Shown here piece by piece: positions 23,487 through 37,000 of a DNA stretch of 64,000 nt. Source of the DNA: Acanthaster planci. Taxonomy: Eukaryota > Echinodermata > Asteroidea > Valvatida > Acanthasteridae. Position 1 is the first letter of the stretch. Each line of letters opens with the position of its first letter. The notes beneath the pieces were generated by a model. The model saw nothing but the letters and a program-made list of their open reading frames with translations. It was not told the DNA's origin and searched no databases. Location: positions 916,249 through 980,248 of the forward strand of contig NW_019091391.1 in assembly GCF_001949145.1 (NCBI RefSeq). Reading direction: 5' to 3'. The translations under genes and the position numbers were made by a program.

Positions 23487-26400
23487 ATCTTGAGTCCAAT
23501 ACATCGACGAAAAGGTGAAGACACAATTGTCCTTGACTGTTGGGTGATTCAATTTTCGTAGCACACCGTGTTTGGAGTCTGTAATCGAATTGCAATCATT
23601 GCTACGAAAAGTTTATTGCGGCGCCATGATAAACTGGATAGAGAAGCCATCGAAATTCACAGTGTCACCAGCATTTTGCCCGATATGGAAAGTAAGAAAT
23701 TGCTTAGTTTGTGATGGAAGTCACCCTCGACCCATCCAAAGTGAGTAATTTACAAATTAACACGCGACCTTCGCAGACGTACCTCCATCAACACCCAATC
23801 ATGTCCATCATCTTCGAACCAACTCAATTTTTTTCTGTGTCATATTATAGTTAGTCACCCCAATACATTGTTCTTTTCATGTTACCATAGATACGAAGAT
23901 CACGTATAGGCTGAAGTAAGAATTTTACGGAAGCTCTTTCTAAACTCGAAAAAAAGAAAAATCCTCTTTCGGACTCTCAAGACGGGGATCAATCAACCGT
24001 TCTGATGAGAAATCGTGGACACCAACTGGAATTTTAGCAGTTTCAACTTCCACCAGTGCTGTATTTCAAAAGACATTTCTCTCACTAACAATTCCATTGC
24101 ATTATGATAAGTGTAACACTAAATCAACGTTCTTGGCAATGAAAATCACAAGAATTGATATACCAAGAAGACCAATTGAGGAAGGAATTTCAGATTGGTG
24201 CAGGAAGGATATTACAGAAATCATTAATCAAAGTAAAGTGAATTTGGAATCTACGGAACATATCTGCTGATCCTGCACATCAACAATGATTGAAACGTGT
24301 AAATCCAGTGGTAATTCAAAAACCTTATGTACATCCCTGTGGCATAATCCTAACTCGTAGTTGTGACATTGGCGAATAAATTGGTTACAATTAAGACATG
24401 GTTTCCAACGTGCCCAGTGCGACTAATGTGGTGGGATCCCGCGCTTATCTCAATGAAACCCACCATCATGTCATCAGGCCTCATTACGGGAAGTTATTCA
24501 TCAGGATAAGGGGGACAAAATCTTTGAGCTATAAGCCTCGCTCAAAAGAAACCATCGAGAGGCCGGTTCTTTCTGTTGAGTGGAAACTGGTGTGGTTTGT
24601 GTGGCGTAGAAAGTAGTACAAATACGCGGTAAGTCTTCATAGGTGGCATGCACCGATGCGGCCGCGCGACTAAGCTTTTCAAAGCCAGCAATGGCGCGGC
24701 CTTAAATTAGTGTCAACAAGAGAAAGTCGAGGTTGGGCTGCACAAAAGTGAGCCGTTGAAAAGTGGGCCTCAAGCCGCGGATTACACGACCGACCGCACA
24801 CCCTTCGTTCCTTCGGGGTGTGAGTGGGGCGGGGGGGAGGGGTGAGCTGTCCAATTTGCCCGGCATAAGATCCGATTGTTGATACCTGTATATATAAAAA
24901 AATGTTGAGAGGTGGGGGCATTCGGACATGTCGTGGGGCTTGTTCCCGATCGATAGCATCCTCCGTTTCCACACAAAGCGGTACATGGTCGGTGCGGGAT
25001 TTGAATGCGCGGCACAATGGCGCACTTTGGCCCAGCGGAACAAACAACCTCTCCAGCCCCGTGTTTTGAGGGGGAGTGTCGCCCCCCGGTTTGTAATGAC
25101 TTATCGATCTGGCAGCCCCACGAATTGTTACCGTGTTTGTCATGGTTTGGCTAACGGTGGGGAAATATTGTACCGCAGTGGGTAAACAGACTTTTACACG
25201 TAAATGTAGATTAGTTGCCGATTAGCGCTAATTCGCTGGTAATCCCTATAGGGCTATAGAAGTGGCTTTGGGCAGAGTTAAAATGGCCGCACAAGTGGCG
25301 CAACACTGAAGTCTTTACATTGTAATTACAAAGATCTCTCTGGGTTTAAAGTGTAGCTGTAACGATTTTTTCTTAGACAAAATTTTCCTGCAACTTTGTC
25401 TTCTTCTTCAATGTATGAAAACTCTTTCACCGTTCCTATTTGTTTAAATGTATTAAACTGCCTTCCTGGATAACCGAGGGCACTCTTGCTATGAAGTCAT
25501 CCCAGGAGGGCATAGTTCCGTGCATAGGTTTTCTGTTCAAATTGTGAACCCAGAATTAACTTACTGAAAAAACCTTCGAAAAAGGGACTGATGCCTGCCT
25601 ATTGCTATGCACATGACCAACGATGAATCGGCAAAGAAGATAAAATTTAGTCCAGCAAAATCTACCAAAAATGCAGGACTTTTTTGTGTACAAACCAATG
25701 TAACACTGACGCTGTCTAACTGGGATGACATCATTCAGGCAGTGAATAACTTTTGAATTTGTGAATCCAAAATTGAAAATGAGGTGCATTTTGAAGGTAT
25801 GTACTAAAACAAATTGATTGGAGCTACCCTTTGAAACAAAGGCTTACAAGTTTATTGGAAACACGGTAAAAACCAGCGGACTCCATTGGATCTTTTGATA
25901 CACATTTGCAATGGAAACATTACAGAAAGGGCTCTTCTCTGTTCATGCCAAGATGCGAATTCTGAATGTTGATTGTGTCATTCTGAGAAAATAGAGAAAA
26001 CGGGATGGACCTTCGTCCTGTGTTCGCTGTGCATAAACCCTGTGCATACCAAATAATGCATGCAGCCATTGTTTGGCACACACAAGAGTTTCCCTTAGAG
26101 GTGCTCTTTAAAATCCATACCAAATGTCATACCAAAGGACGTGTACAGACAGCTACAATAACTACGCCACAATGTCCTCTTGGCGATCATCAACCTGTCG
26201 AAGCTGTCGCTAAAAGTTTGTCTAATGTTATCCAAATATTGATATGAAATGAAGCAGTAAACCCAATATGGACGATAATGCACGACAACGAAAAGGCACA
26301 ATTACACACAACGTCAACAGACGAACACAGAATACCATTTTGGTGTGCAACATAATATCTGATATCCATCTCCTGTTGATATCGACAAGCTATAAGGACA

Positions 26401-27786
26401 TCTATTACATCTGTCAGACAGAAAATAAGAACAATGTGAATTTTCCACTGCCAGTGCCATGTTTACTTTACAGGCCTGTCTTGTTTTTATTCTGCATAAT
26501 AGCAAATAACGAATTCCACTTGAAATGTTTGATATTTGTGCGTTGCAGAAATCACAAGAAGGGAAGACCATCACTAACGCCATGGCGTTACGAAGAGACG
26601 GCCCACTCTTGCCGATGTTTCATCACAAAACCCCATTCAGTAGCGATTCCGGACACGTTAAATATCAACATTCGCCATCAGAGTCTGCGTCCCCGTTTTT
26701 GAAAACAAGAAGAAAAAAGTGACGTAACAAAAAGTCCAACACGATGAAAATTACGGTTTATACTTCACAGAAACAACATGAGCTGTTTTCAGCAAACTTT
26801 ACCGCCAAAACATGACGTGAATGTTGTGACTGCACAGACAAAACATTGCCACCTGCTGAGCATGTTGCCAACATTATGTCTTGTCTATAATTTACGCAGT
26901 TCCTTTATTTTCTGTGCACAACTTGTACCAACTGCACTTGCTTCGGACCCGCTTAACGATCGAACTAATTGAAACATGAGCTTGATCTGTCTGTACAAAA
27001 TAACTATTTGGGGTGGAAATAAAGAATAATCAATGTACAATACTGTATTCGTTACTGAGCGACACATTCTAAAATAATATTGTACAGAATCATTAACAGG
27101 TTTTCAATCGAATGTCTGCATTATTTTGATAATAATTTCGTCACATTCCGTTTTTGGTATACATAAAAATATCTCTTTAAAAACATGATTGGATCATGCA
27201 TATTTTAATTTCTTTTTTGGGTATGAAGTAATCTTCAGAGGCCGGTGGAATGCCATCCCGACTGATACGTCAAGGTGGAACAAATCGATTAGACACCTAT
27301 AGAAGATGCAGAAAGGCCACGGACCAATGGCTCACTAATGGCTCCATCACGAATAACTTTGGCAGAGGGGTATAGTCTCTGACAATACCACAACAGAAAT
27401 CCGCCGAATAATGGCATGTCTAGGGGAGGGCATTTCTTGGGCCAATGTTCGGCGTTCCGTTTATCGATATTCCGGAGTTCCCCGGACAATGAAACGGTCA
27501 GCCTATATGGCTTGTCGCACAATAGAAAAAATGTGCCCCGCCGGATTTACACCGGTCTTTTTTTTCGGGGGAAACAATGCCCGGGTGAAGCCTGGATCAT
27601 GTGTTGAATCCACAAACATTCCATGTGCTTCGGCGGTCACATTCCTCAGGCCGACACTCTTCCGGAAACATGAGGGAACCACGTGCTCCCTCCTCCACTT
27701 GAGGCCCTAGCTCCGCCCACCAGGGTCCCGACCCTCGATTAAACTGGGCCCACCTTAAGCTCAGTAGCGACCTTCCCCTCCATTTC
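23487..27786. other. Non-coding stretch
   Basis: GC-rich between about 24640 and 25170 with open frames on both strands that match no family I know. AT-rich elsewhere. No gene seen. Confidence 0.4.
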
Positions 27787-27799
27787 TGACGTCACGTGG
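27787..27799. promoter_or_regulatory. Overlapping CRE and E-box
   Basis: TGACGTCACGTGG fuses a perfect CRE with a CACGTG E-box, as in ATF/XBP1/USF-type elements. A GC box (CTCCGCCCACC) lies about 80 bp to the left. The segment is GC-rich relative to its surroundings and stands about 90 bp from CCAAT-box MITE copy A. Confidence 0.3.
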
Positions 27800-27884
27800 C
27801 ACCGCAAAAGCGTCAACATCCCTCCCACCTATGTACCGCGGACATTATTCTCACAAAGGATTAACGGAAATCGTCCAGGACAAC

Positions 27885-28060
27885 AATACGGGCGATTCAC
27901 AATAGTGTACCTCCAAGAGTTTGCATAGAGTTGACCAATCACAGCGCACGAAATCTGTCGACCCAATGTGCGTTCGGAAAGGGTCGACAGATTTTGCGCT
28001 CTGTGATTGGTCAAAGCGTTGCAAACTCTTAGAGGCGCTCTATTGTGAAACGACCGTATT
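27885..28060. mobile_element. CCAAT-box foldback MITE, copy A
   Basis: An almost complete palindrome: about 80-bp arms around a short loop. Ends read GGGCGATTCACAATAG and its near complement. Each arm contains GACCAATCAC, an NF-Y type CCAAT box (27935-27939 and, inverted, 28006-28010), a GAGTTTGCA motif and ATCTGTCGACCC. No coding capacity. It is homologous to 42903-43079. Confidence 0.75.
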
Positions 28061-31000
28061 CATTTATTACGATTTTATTCTGACCCGCCTACTTTGGCCT
28101 TTTTCGTTGCCATCTTTTTCAATTCCGTATCAAGATAAAGAATACTTTTCATGTAGGTAAAGCGGTTTTGATCGGTTATGTTTGAACCCAGGCGGAATAA
28201 AAAAAAGATAACATGTAGGCCCTACATGTATTAACAAAATGGGCAAGTGGACATAACAAAGAACAACCCTCAAGAGAACACCACGAATTATAAATAATGG
28301 CAAACTTACAGTTTCTTCAAAAAGAATCAATTCATACTGGGAACACAATAAACTGGTATCTCCACTTCCAAACGACATTATAAGGCCCCCGTGAGGCTCG
28401 TCCGGCCACTTGTAACCGAGTTACCTTGGACGAGCAGGAGAGTTCGAGGGCATTTGCCGCTAATTGGCGCGCGCGGTCTCATCACCATGGCCACTTCGAC
28501 CAGGCACTTTTGGGTTCCCCATTCCCAAGACGGCAGAGCGACGAAGATATCACAGTAATTAAAGGCTTCCAAAGGCGGCAGCCGTAAAGGCTTGAGCAGC
28601 GCACCGAGGTACACGGATAGCGTGCCTTTCCCGTACAATGCAACTAACAGCGACTTCGTAGGCGCCACTCGTCCTTAAACTGACAAATCTGATATAGAGG
28701 CATTCCTTGGGCAAGTGCACTGGTCCCATACTTGGCCTGTTATTGTATTTATTGGCTGGTTTGTTATCCAGGCTTTAGTTTTCTCCTTTCTTGTTCCAGA
28801 AAGCATTACAACACTCTTGTTTAGCACCAGTGGCTCGCAAAGGAATCTGTGATACGAGCATATCTCGTCGAAATATCATCTACCGAAACGAAGCGACATT
28901 TTGTTGGTAACAAATAAATTTCAACACAAAAAAAAAAATATTTGGACCCCTTGATGTCGGTCTATCGTAGAGCAAAATTTGTAGCTTCCTAATATCAGAA
29001 GTGCATGCATCTTCTGAAGATAATCAAGCACTAGAGGACGCTTGTTATTCATTCTTTGGGGTGTGTGATCCGACAGCGCGTCTTTGATTCCGTGCAGTCA
29101 CAACATTCAGCACCCGTAACCAGGCGCGACTCGTTAGTTGTTTAATTCAACACGCAAAGCGCGGGAAATGGGCTGACGCTTTTCGAAGGGGGATAGATTA
29201 TCACCGGAAGAGACTTCTAGCATCTGGCTTGGATGTGGAAATGAGGAAAGCCTGACATTCTGTCGCAACAACAGGCGAGAAAATCTTCTTTACAGAACGA
29301 CAGAATTTAAAGCTGGCCCACGCACGGGTTCATGTTCCTACTAGAATTAAACTGCTGTCCACTACATGAAGAAAGTATTCCTTAGTGTCTTCAACCAGAG
29401 GATTTGCCCAGACGATTACCAGTCTGCTTTTCAACACATCACTCATTAAAATAAAGTAACTTTCTATTGACCGTAAACACGAATTGTACCACAGATGACA
29501 ATAACTTTAAGTAAAAGGTATTTTAGAAAATAACTACATTCAAAACTCTACACGCTACTATTTGTTTTAAGGGAAAGCATTTTTGTCTTCCTCGCAGATT
29601 TAGAAAGTGCAACCGCTCCCTCACGCAGAGGAAAGTTCAACTAAGTGCATGGCACGCTTCAATATTGCAGGCGAAAAAGGGGCAAAGGAGGCATACGGAA
29701 TTGGGGTATGATTGGGTCAAGCAACTGTGTTATGACCCGACGCGTTGCAATTTGTATGAAGATTCTCGGTTTGGGGAACTCTTGGTATGCTGGCCTCTTG
29801 GTGTGTTTCGAGCGCGCTGCAGTTGCCACCCGGTTGACAGAAAAGTCTTTGCCAACCACAAGGCAGAAAGAGTGAGCTATATGGCCCGCAGGCCAAACAT
29901 TTTCCCGCCTTTTAATCGCGTCATCGTCTGCGAGGTTTTGTTGTCGACATTGGTTCGGTTCTCCCGTTCCATCATCATTTTGTATACTTCGTGATACCCA
30001 ACATCTCCAAACTTGAGAAGAAAGAGCAAACTTTGTTGCAGGCATATAACTATCGGGACACCGCTACCGTATTTCTTGACCACTGAAAGATAAAATACCG
30101 TACATAGTTTTAAAAGGATGGTATTACATTCAATTCTTAAGTAACAGAAGGATTATTGCACAAACATCTGTCAACAATCTTACCCTTTCGCGTCTTTAAG
30201 AACGATGCAGTCACTGGTTACAAGCGATGCTTGTACTTTTTTCAAAGCTGGTTGCCAAGTCAAGTGCACTTTTCTGATCTTCACGTTGATGAACTTTTTT
30301 CCCGCTCTAACAAACAGGAGGATTTAGGCCCCTGAATCAGAAAACTCCTTAGGGGATAGAAATCGTCAGTGCTCCAAATTTAGTACACTAGTCCTGTAGG
30401 AGTGGTACAGACCATGCGATTCCTGCTAATAAAAAGGGGTTTTCTTTTCTTTTTGAAGCGAATTGCAAAATTGATGGATCTGAACACGTGCACTTTACTC
30501 AAACCAAACTTGAAGACTTGTTTTCTACTTAAAAGTTAATCTTGGTACCAGATAACTAGAATTTCGGTTGCTGGGGCTTTAAACTTAAATTGTACGTCGG
30601 GTACTGCAATAACACAAGACAAAGTCAAAACGGTGAATTATCTCACATTTGCTGGCATGGACGTAAATCCTGGGGGTGGAATATCCCTCCCACCACATTT
30701 TGACCGGGCGATTGGCTATTGACTCATCCCCCGCACCCTTTTTTTCTTGTTGAAAACATGAATGTGGATTATGAAGTATTTTTGAACTTCCTAACAACCA
30801 TTCAATAGCGCTCAAAGGGGGAACAGTCAAACGAGCAATAGAATGCCACTCTGATATTAGATGCTACCGGAATGTAATACATATTACCGATGTACATGTA
30901 CATCTATATCATGAATATCGCCCTCTATATAGTGTCATAATGGCGTCCGCACCCCCTCCCCGCTTTTCAAATTTCCATGGCCGAGCAAGTCATCCCCCCG

Positions 31001-34000
31001 CACAATTCCCATCCGACTTCCACCACTGTTTGTAGGTAAGGTTACACGAATGAGGCACAATTACTTATTCTAATTTTAGTGCATTCGTACCATACGACAG
31101 ACGCTAATTCAATTTTCTTTTAAATGTCAGTTCGTTTTAGTGCGACTTCATGTTACACGTTCGCAAATTTATCTCGGATCATTACATGGGCATTAATGAC
31201 CTTCCGAGACAGAAGACATTGAAATGGTTAAGTTGCACTCGACAAGGTAGGATCAGATCAGAGCAAAGATTAAAGCAATGATGAAAGCAACGTGAAGTAC
31301 ATGAACTATGACCACAGCGCCGAACTCACCCCAAATGACCATGATAAACGCCATACAACCAAGTTCCAATAAATATATAAATGCATGTACTCCGCAATAC
31401 CACTGCTACAGGACCCTAGTTTGGGCCCGACCCCGAGCCGGGGACAGGACTTGTCTGTGGGACACCGCGCCCAGACAACACAGCAATTGCCCTAATGTAA
31501 TTAAGGGTCGTAATACTCTTTCATTGGTCTGCCGTTCAAGTCGTTGATTAGGACAGCAGATGCCGGGTAACGACACAGGGAAATAATCGATGACTTCCTG
31601 GCCAAGATTAAGTGACAATAACTCCTGAGGACAAGACAATGAAACGTGGTGCCAACTGTACACGTATTCAACTTCTTCCATCCAGCCATTAAAAAAGAAA
31701 AAAGTTATTTAAAAAGGTCTTTTTAAAGTCATTGTCACACCAATAAAACTGATGAGGGTAAAACAATTCAGTTATGCCTCGTGTGCATATCTGTAAAAGG
31801 TTTTGGCTTTTTTTCCGGCCGACTAATTAGGTCCGTGGATGGCTTAAAAAGATTACAAGCATCAGAACACACCAGCGTTTCCAAGTTTCAAGTTCGAGGC
31901 ATGGCTGTGAGTGACATCACAAGTCAAGGCCCACTCCACGACCGGCTATGGACTTCGAAGTCGCTGAGTAACAACCAGGATGCGGAGTTAACCTTGGCAA
32001 GTGGCCAAGTCTTTTCCTCCAAGTTGAACCCGAGTCGTCGTTATGAGCGAACTCCTAAATCCCGTGTATTCATGGACCCAAGTTCTTCCACTTTGTCCCA
32101 ACCGAACATCTTATTTTGCAGTCTATGAGGGGCGAACTTCTACAAAGCGAACTGGTGAAGGAGCAAGGATACCTCGGGCCACCTGAAAATGTTCACATAA
32201 TGCAGTGACCAAATTGCACTGACTAAAACGCATTGACTACAGTCACGTGTCTCAGATTTAAGTGACCAAGATGTCTTCTATCAGGACTGAGAAACGATGC
32301 CTGTTAGCGTGTGTAAATTAAAACTGGAGAGTCAACGGCCTTTCCAAAGTATTTTGTCCTTTCACTGTTGGGGAGTTTAATTTCCCGCCAGCGAGCGTCC
32401 TTGGCCGTATTGCTTGAAGTCGATTATCATCTTTACTGCCCCTGCATGGGCCCACTTTTTTTACCCCTCGATTCCTCCAGTCATCTTCTTGGATAAATTA
32501 CCGAAATGATTCTACCAGGTCTGGACTGAGCTCATAAATCAACCGAGGTAAAGGCTAAAGTTTTGAAGGCCTGCTCATACTATCAAGTGTCTCCATAATC
32601 ATGCGTCTCTACCACGTGTCTGCCTTTACAGCTGCTACGGACCGGATTTGTCGGCCAAAAAGGGCAAGTGTTAAAGAACTGTTAGAAACGCCTATCCTGA
32701 ATTCGTGAAAATCTGCCAAGTCTTGAAGTTCCAAGAACGAGCTTGAATATTAAGCGCAGCAAATCGGTGTCCTTGACTTGGACCCGTCAGTGGTCGCATG
32801 AGCCGTACCGAAACCACAACCTTAGGGCCTATGTTGAGTCGCATATCTGTTGCTCGAGTCTTAAAAACATTTTTTCCCTGATAACTGAGACAAAAAAGAG
32901 GTCGGAAATGTTACTGTTGGCTATGAAACACCGGTAAGGCCGGCCGTCCTTGAAGATCTAGACAGGCCAGGCCTTATAACCAACTTGAAAAGGCAAATCA
33001 TGATAGAGCACACAAAACATTACAGCGACGTTGTTAAGATACAAACACAGAACTTCACTGCATGGGGGGGGGCAAGCATACTTGATCTCGCAGGTTTTCT
33101 CCTGGTACTCCGGTTTCTTCCCGCTTCTAAGACTGGGCCTTCTTCCGAACTGTACAATGTGATGCTGATTAATAAAGGTTATGAATAAACGTATTATTGG
33201 TGCAAATAGCCCGAGTAGCTGAAAGTGCCATCAAAGCAACAACACTGAATCAGTTATACACAAGTACCAACAAGATCTCTGCCAATACAGATTCCTTATT
33301 AAGGTATTTACATGTTGCAACGAACCAATATTTCCAGGGTGAAACATTTAATAACACTCTACCAGTTGAGTTAAAGTTGAACTCTGTGCTACTGATCAAA
33401 TCAAAGTGGCCAAGGTTAGACTGCATGTTGAAATCGAACAGAAGTGCATGACAAAGCGAGCTGTATGTATCGATGCGTGGTCTGAAGCACAGCCGCCGTT
33501 TCCCATTCCATATGATTGCTGTTGGTCTGTCGCGGATCAGTTTTCATGACGTTGCTGAGCACTTCTCGTTTTATGCATGCACGACAAAACGCAACGAGCA
33601 CGCGTCTATCGACAGACGCCTTCCAACAGTTGAATTTTCCTGAAGTACGCGTCGGCACGGCTCGTGGGTCGCAGACGGGCGCATGTTTAGTTGCCCCATC
33701 CATGCATGGTTTGCCCTCCAGCCCCTCGATTTTCACTCAGGGCCAACTTCCAGGCCTCTTGTTTACACCATACAAAAATAATCTATACCCAGAGCCCGTG
33801 TTGTCTTATTGTGGACACGGCTATAAATAGCTCGCTCCTCCGGTGCTCATTGGTGACAATGACTCGCGAGCTAAGAAGTAAGAACACAAGTGGTTGAAAA
33901 CTCCTCAATGAGAACCAGTTTCATTATTTGAACAATACCAAAAATGAATAAAACTGCGCGTTCACTGAAAAGGGGTATCGCTTTAAATAATGAGCTTCAG

Positions 34001-37000
34001 CAAAGATATTCCTTTGAAGATGAACTTGCCACCACACAGCCCGTCCAAATGTCAGTATCTTCTGTCAAGTGCGCAATATGTATGATTGACCCATGGTGAA
34101 GAAAGACTCTCGAATCCTGCTTGTCGGATTCGGGTTCTGACCTAGGGTCTCAAGTGGCTTCAACTCGGTGGGACTGGTGAGAAGGAAGCTATCGGATCCC
34201 AAAATTTGACAAATTCCCGGGCCACTCTGGGACTTGCATGGGGTCGGAGCGATCGATGGCTTACCTCATAGTCGGCTTTAATCCGCATCGCTCTCTCGCA
34301 GAGCGAACTGTTTTCAGTCGCTGGGCGCCTCAGTCATGTGCTCAACAACAAGTAGAACAACCACTCTATGGTACTTTTTATCAGAATGTACTTGACTTCG
34401 AGGTGTGGTGTGAACAGTTGGCCCAAAACAGGCGATGGAGTTGGGAATATAGGTCGTCTTAAAGGTGCTTAACAGCAAAGTATACAGTCACCATCTGATG
34501 GACGGTTCGCTTTACGTTTAATTTCGTCAAAAACTGAAGTTAATAAAAAGAAAAAAACCAAACATGGAATGTTTACAGACTGAAGAAGGTCTTCATTGAT
34601 CTCTCTTCGAGACTTTAAAGTCGATTTGGAAGATAATACCTGTTTCTTCTTATACTGAAGCTTTCAGTTTCAGAATAGATGAAGGCCCAATTCAGGCATT
34701 CCTCGAAGAACAAGAACTTTAATGACGACTTTTTTGTGAGATTCCCGCTGTCTGACCAGACAGGCTCAGATAACCTTCGATAGTCTTCAGGTGTTTTTAG
34801 AACTATGTTGACAACAATTGAACAACAACAGACAATACAATCAGAAACTACACGAAAGCCCGTTTAAAAGGGACTTTTTTGTGTCCACATTGGTTTACTT
34901 TCCAAACTTTCCCGACAACACAAGATAACGAAGTCTTCAACACCTCATATAATACCGGAACTTCCAAGCCGTGAAACCAGCCCAGTGACTCAAAATACGG
35001 CCAAGCAGTTAACCTCCACAGCGGTAAGACATCATCTTCACAAAAACAGCCCGTGAGTCAGGAAAAGACACTTTTGGAGGAAAACCTGACTGACGTCCGA
35101 GGGGAAAAATGACCTATGCACTATGGCTGACCCGGTCACCGAGAGAACCCCCGATGGGACACTGTTGGGGGCGAGAGGGAGCAGGGTCATACGGCGTCGT
35201 ACGGCCTGCATGCCCCTCCAACCCTAGCTCTATGCGCCAAGAAAGCGTCGTGGCATCAAGAAGTGAAAAGGGGACTCGCTAATTTTAAGGGAATTTCCCA
35301 CAAATTATTGCCTAGCATTTATTTACCGCGTATGGCACCAAGGATAAGCCCCAAAATACAGAAATGTCAAATTCTGGGTTCATATTTAAATTCTCTATAC
35401 CACGGCAGCGTTTGTATATACGTGGATATCAGAAATTTCATGTACACTTACATAGCTGATTGCCTGTTAGTATAAACAAATGGATTCAATCATGACAGCA
35501 ATTCGGCTAGGTTTGTGACATCGGTACCACTTAAAACGGCCCTAGTCTCAATATTAGTCATGAAACTGCATTTTGTTTGGTGCCACGGGTGCGTGTCAAA
35601 GTGGGTTAACTTAGATCATTCGCATCGCCACTTTCAAAAATTCCTTTCACATTGCAAAGCATTCCATAGCACTTTTGGTAATTTTGAAAACAAAGTTGAT
35701 GGTGCTTTACCTTGGAGAACCTCTTTTCCTATAAACTTCGAAAAATATCCAAGAAACCCCAGTAGCGCATTGTGCTTCACGCAGGTTTAAGTATGCATGT
35801 ACATGTACATGTCCACATACATTACCTGATCGGAACACCAAAGATCGTATGTCTTGCAGTGGAAATAGTCGATACGATACGGCCTGTCTTATCACATGCT
35901 GCATGCGATTCGATACGAAAGAAGCACGCTTCATTTAGTGCATTGTTTAACTATGGTCCAACTCTTCCCTCTTCGCGTCGAAGCTAATTGTTTACGGTTA
36001 ATTTACTGCCGACCAGACATCATTGGTCTTTTCGTGTAGGCCTATGCGCGTGTGCGTTTGAAGGTGCAGGCTCGCCCACCCGGACTCGTTGCTATGCGAT
36101 CAAACTTCGTTTTGTCATGTCGTCTATTACAAAGTATAAAATATGAATGCACCTCTGGAATTATTTGCGTCCAGCCCCTCGGGAGAAGTAACGGCTGTGC
36201 AAAAAGCCGTTGCAGCTGACTCCATATAAATTACGATTTGCCAAAGTGGATTTTTTTTTCATTTTGCGCAGGGAAGTTTTATGGCCTAGGATTAAGGACG
36301 GCACGAGATTAGAGACGGCAAACTAACCAAGAAGGTGGCTGAAAGATCTAGTCTTTACGTTAATTACTGCATTTCTGGCTCTTCAAACATTAAGCTTTTG
36401 GAGGGAAGTACACTTCAGTGTTTCGATCTATTTCTCGATGTTGTTACGCACCACGGTAAAGGCAGTTACCAATGAAAAACCTGATGATTAAGTTGTCACG
36501 AGTGTTTTAATTCAAACAATCCTGTAGCGTAGTCTCTTATAATGGCATAATTAGCTAAAAGTACAGCGCGGTGTCAAATCCTTTTAAACTTGACCTTCCG
36601 GCAACTGATAGCACACTATGCGGCGCGCATGCTTGCCGAACAGACGGGAATTCCATTATCATTATCTACAAAGGCCGACACACTTAAAGGTGCCGTCGTA
36701 AATTAGGTCGCTTCAAACCGATCTTTTCTCCGTGTGCTACGGTGGTCGCCGGATACCTGGAGTACCACTTTGGTGCAGGAAAGGTTGATGGGCACCAGTC
36801 ATGTGAAGGTACTCAAGCCAAAAGTAATGAGAACGGTTTCCCCTGATCAACTCAAGCAAATTATTTTGTAAAATGATTCAATGACAAAGGATTTTGTGTC
36901 GCTTCTGGGAAAAAACGCAGTTAAAAGTGAACTTCAATGTATTGACTATTGTTCTTTAACATGCTTGCAGGATTGGTGAATGGTTTATCATGTGCGCGGT

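Noticed and set aside
22974-23564. 196-codon minus-strand frame
   Set aside because: It runs across the YY1-motif MITE and the B-box fragment; its codons are repeat sequence rather than a conserved protein.
28700-28740. miR-92-like word GTGCACTGGTCCC followed by GGCCTG
   Set aside because: The seed does not match a known miR-92 exactly and only a 6-bp stem forms, so there is no precursor hairpin.
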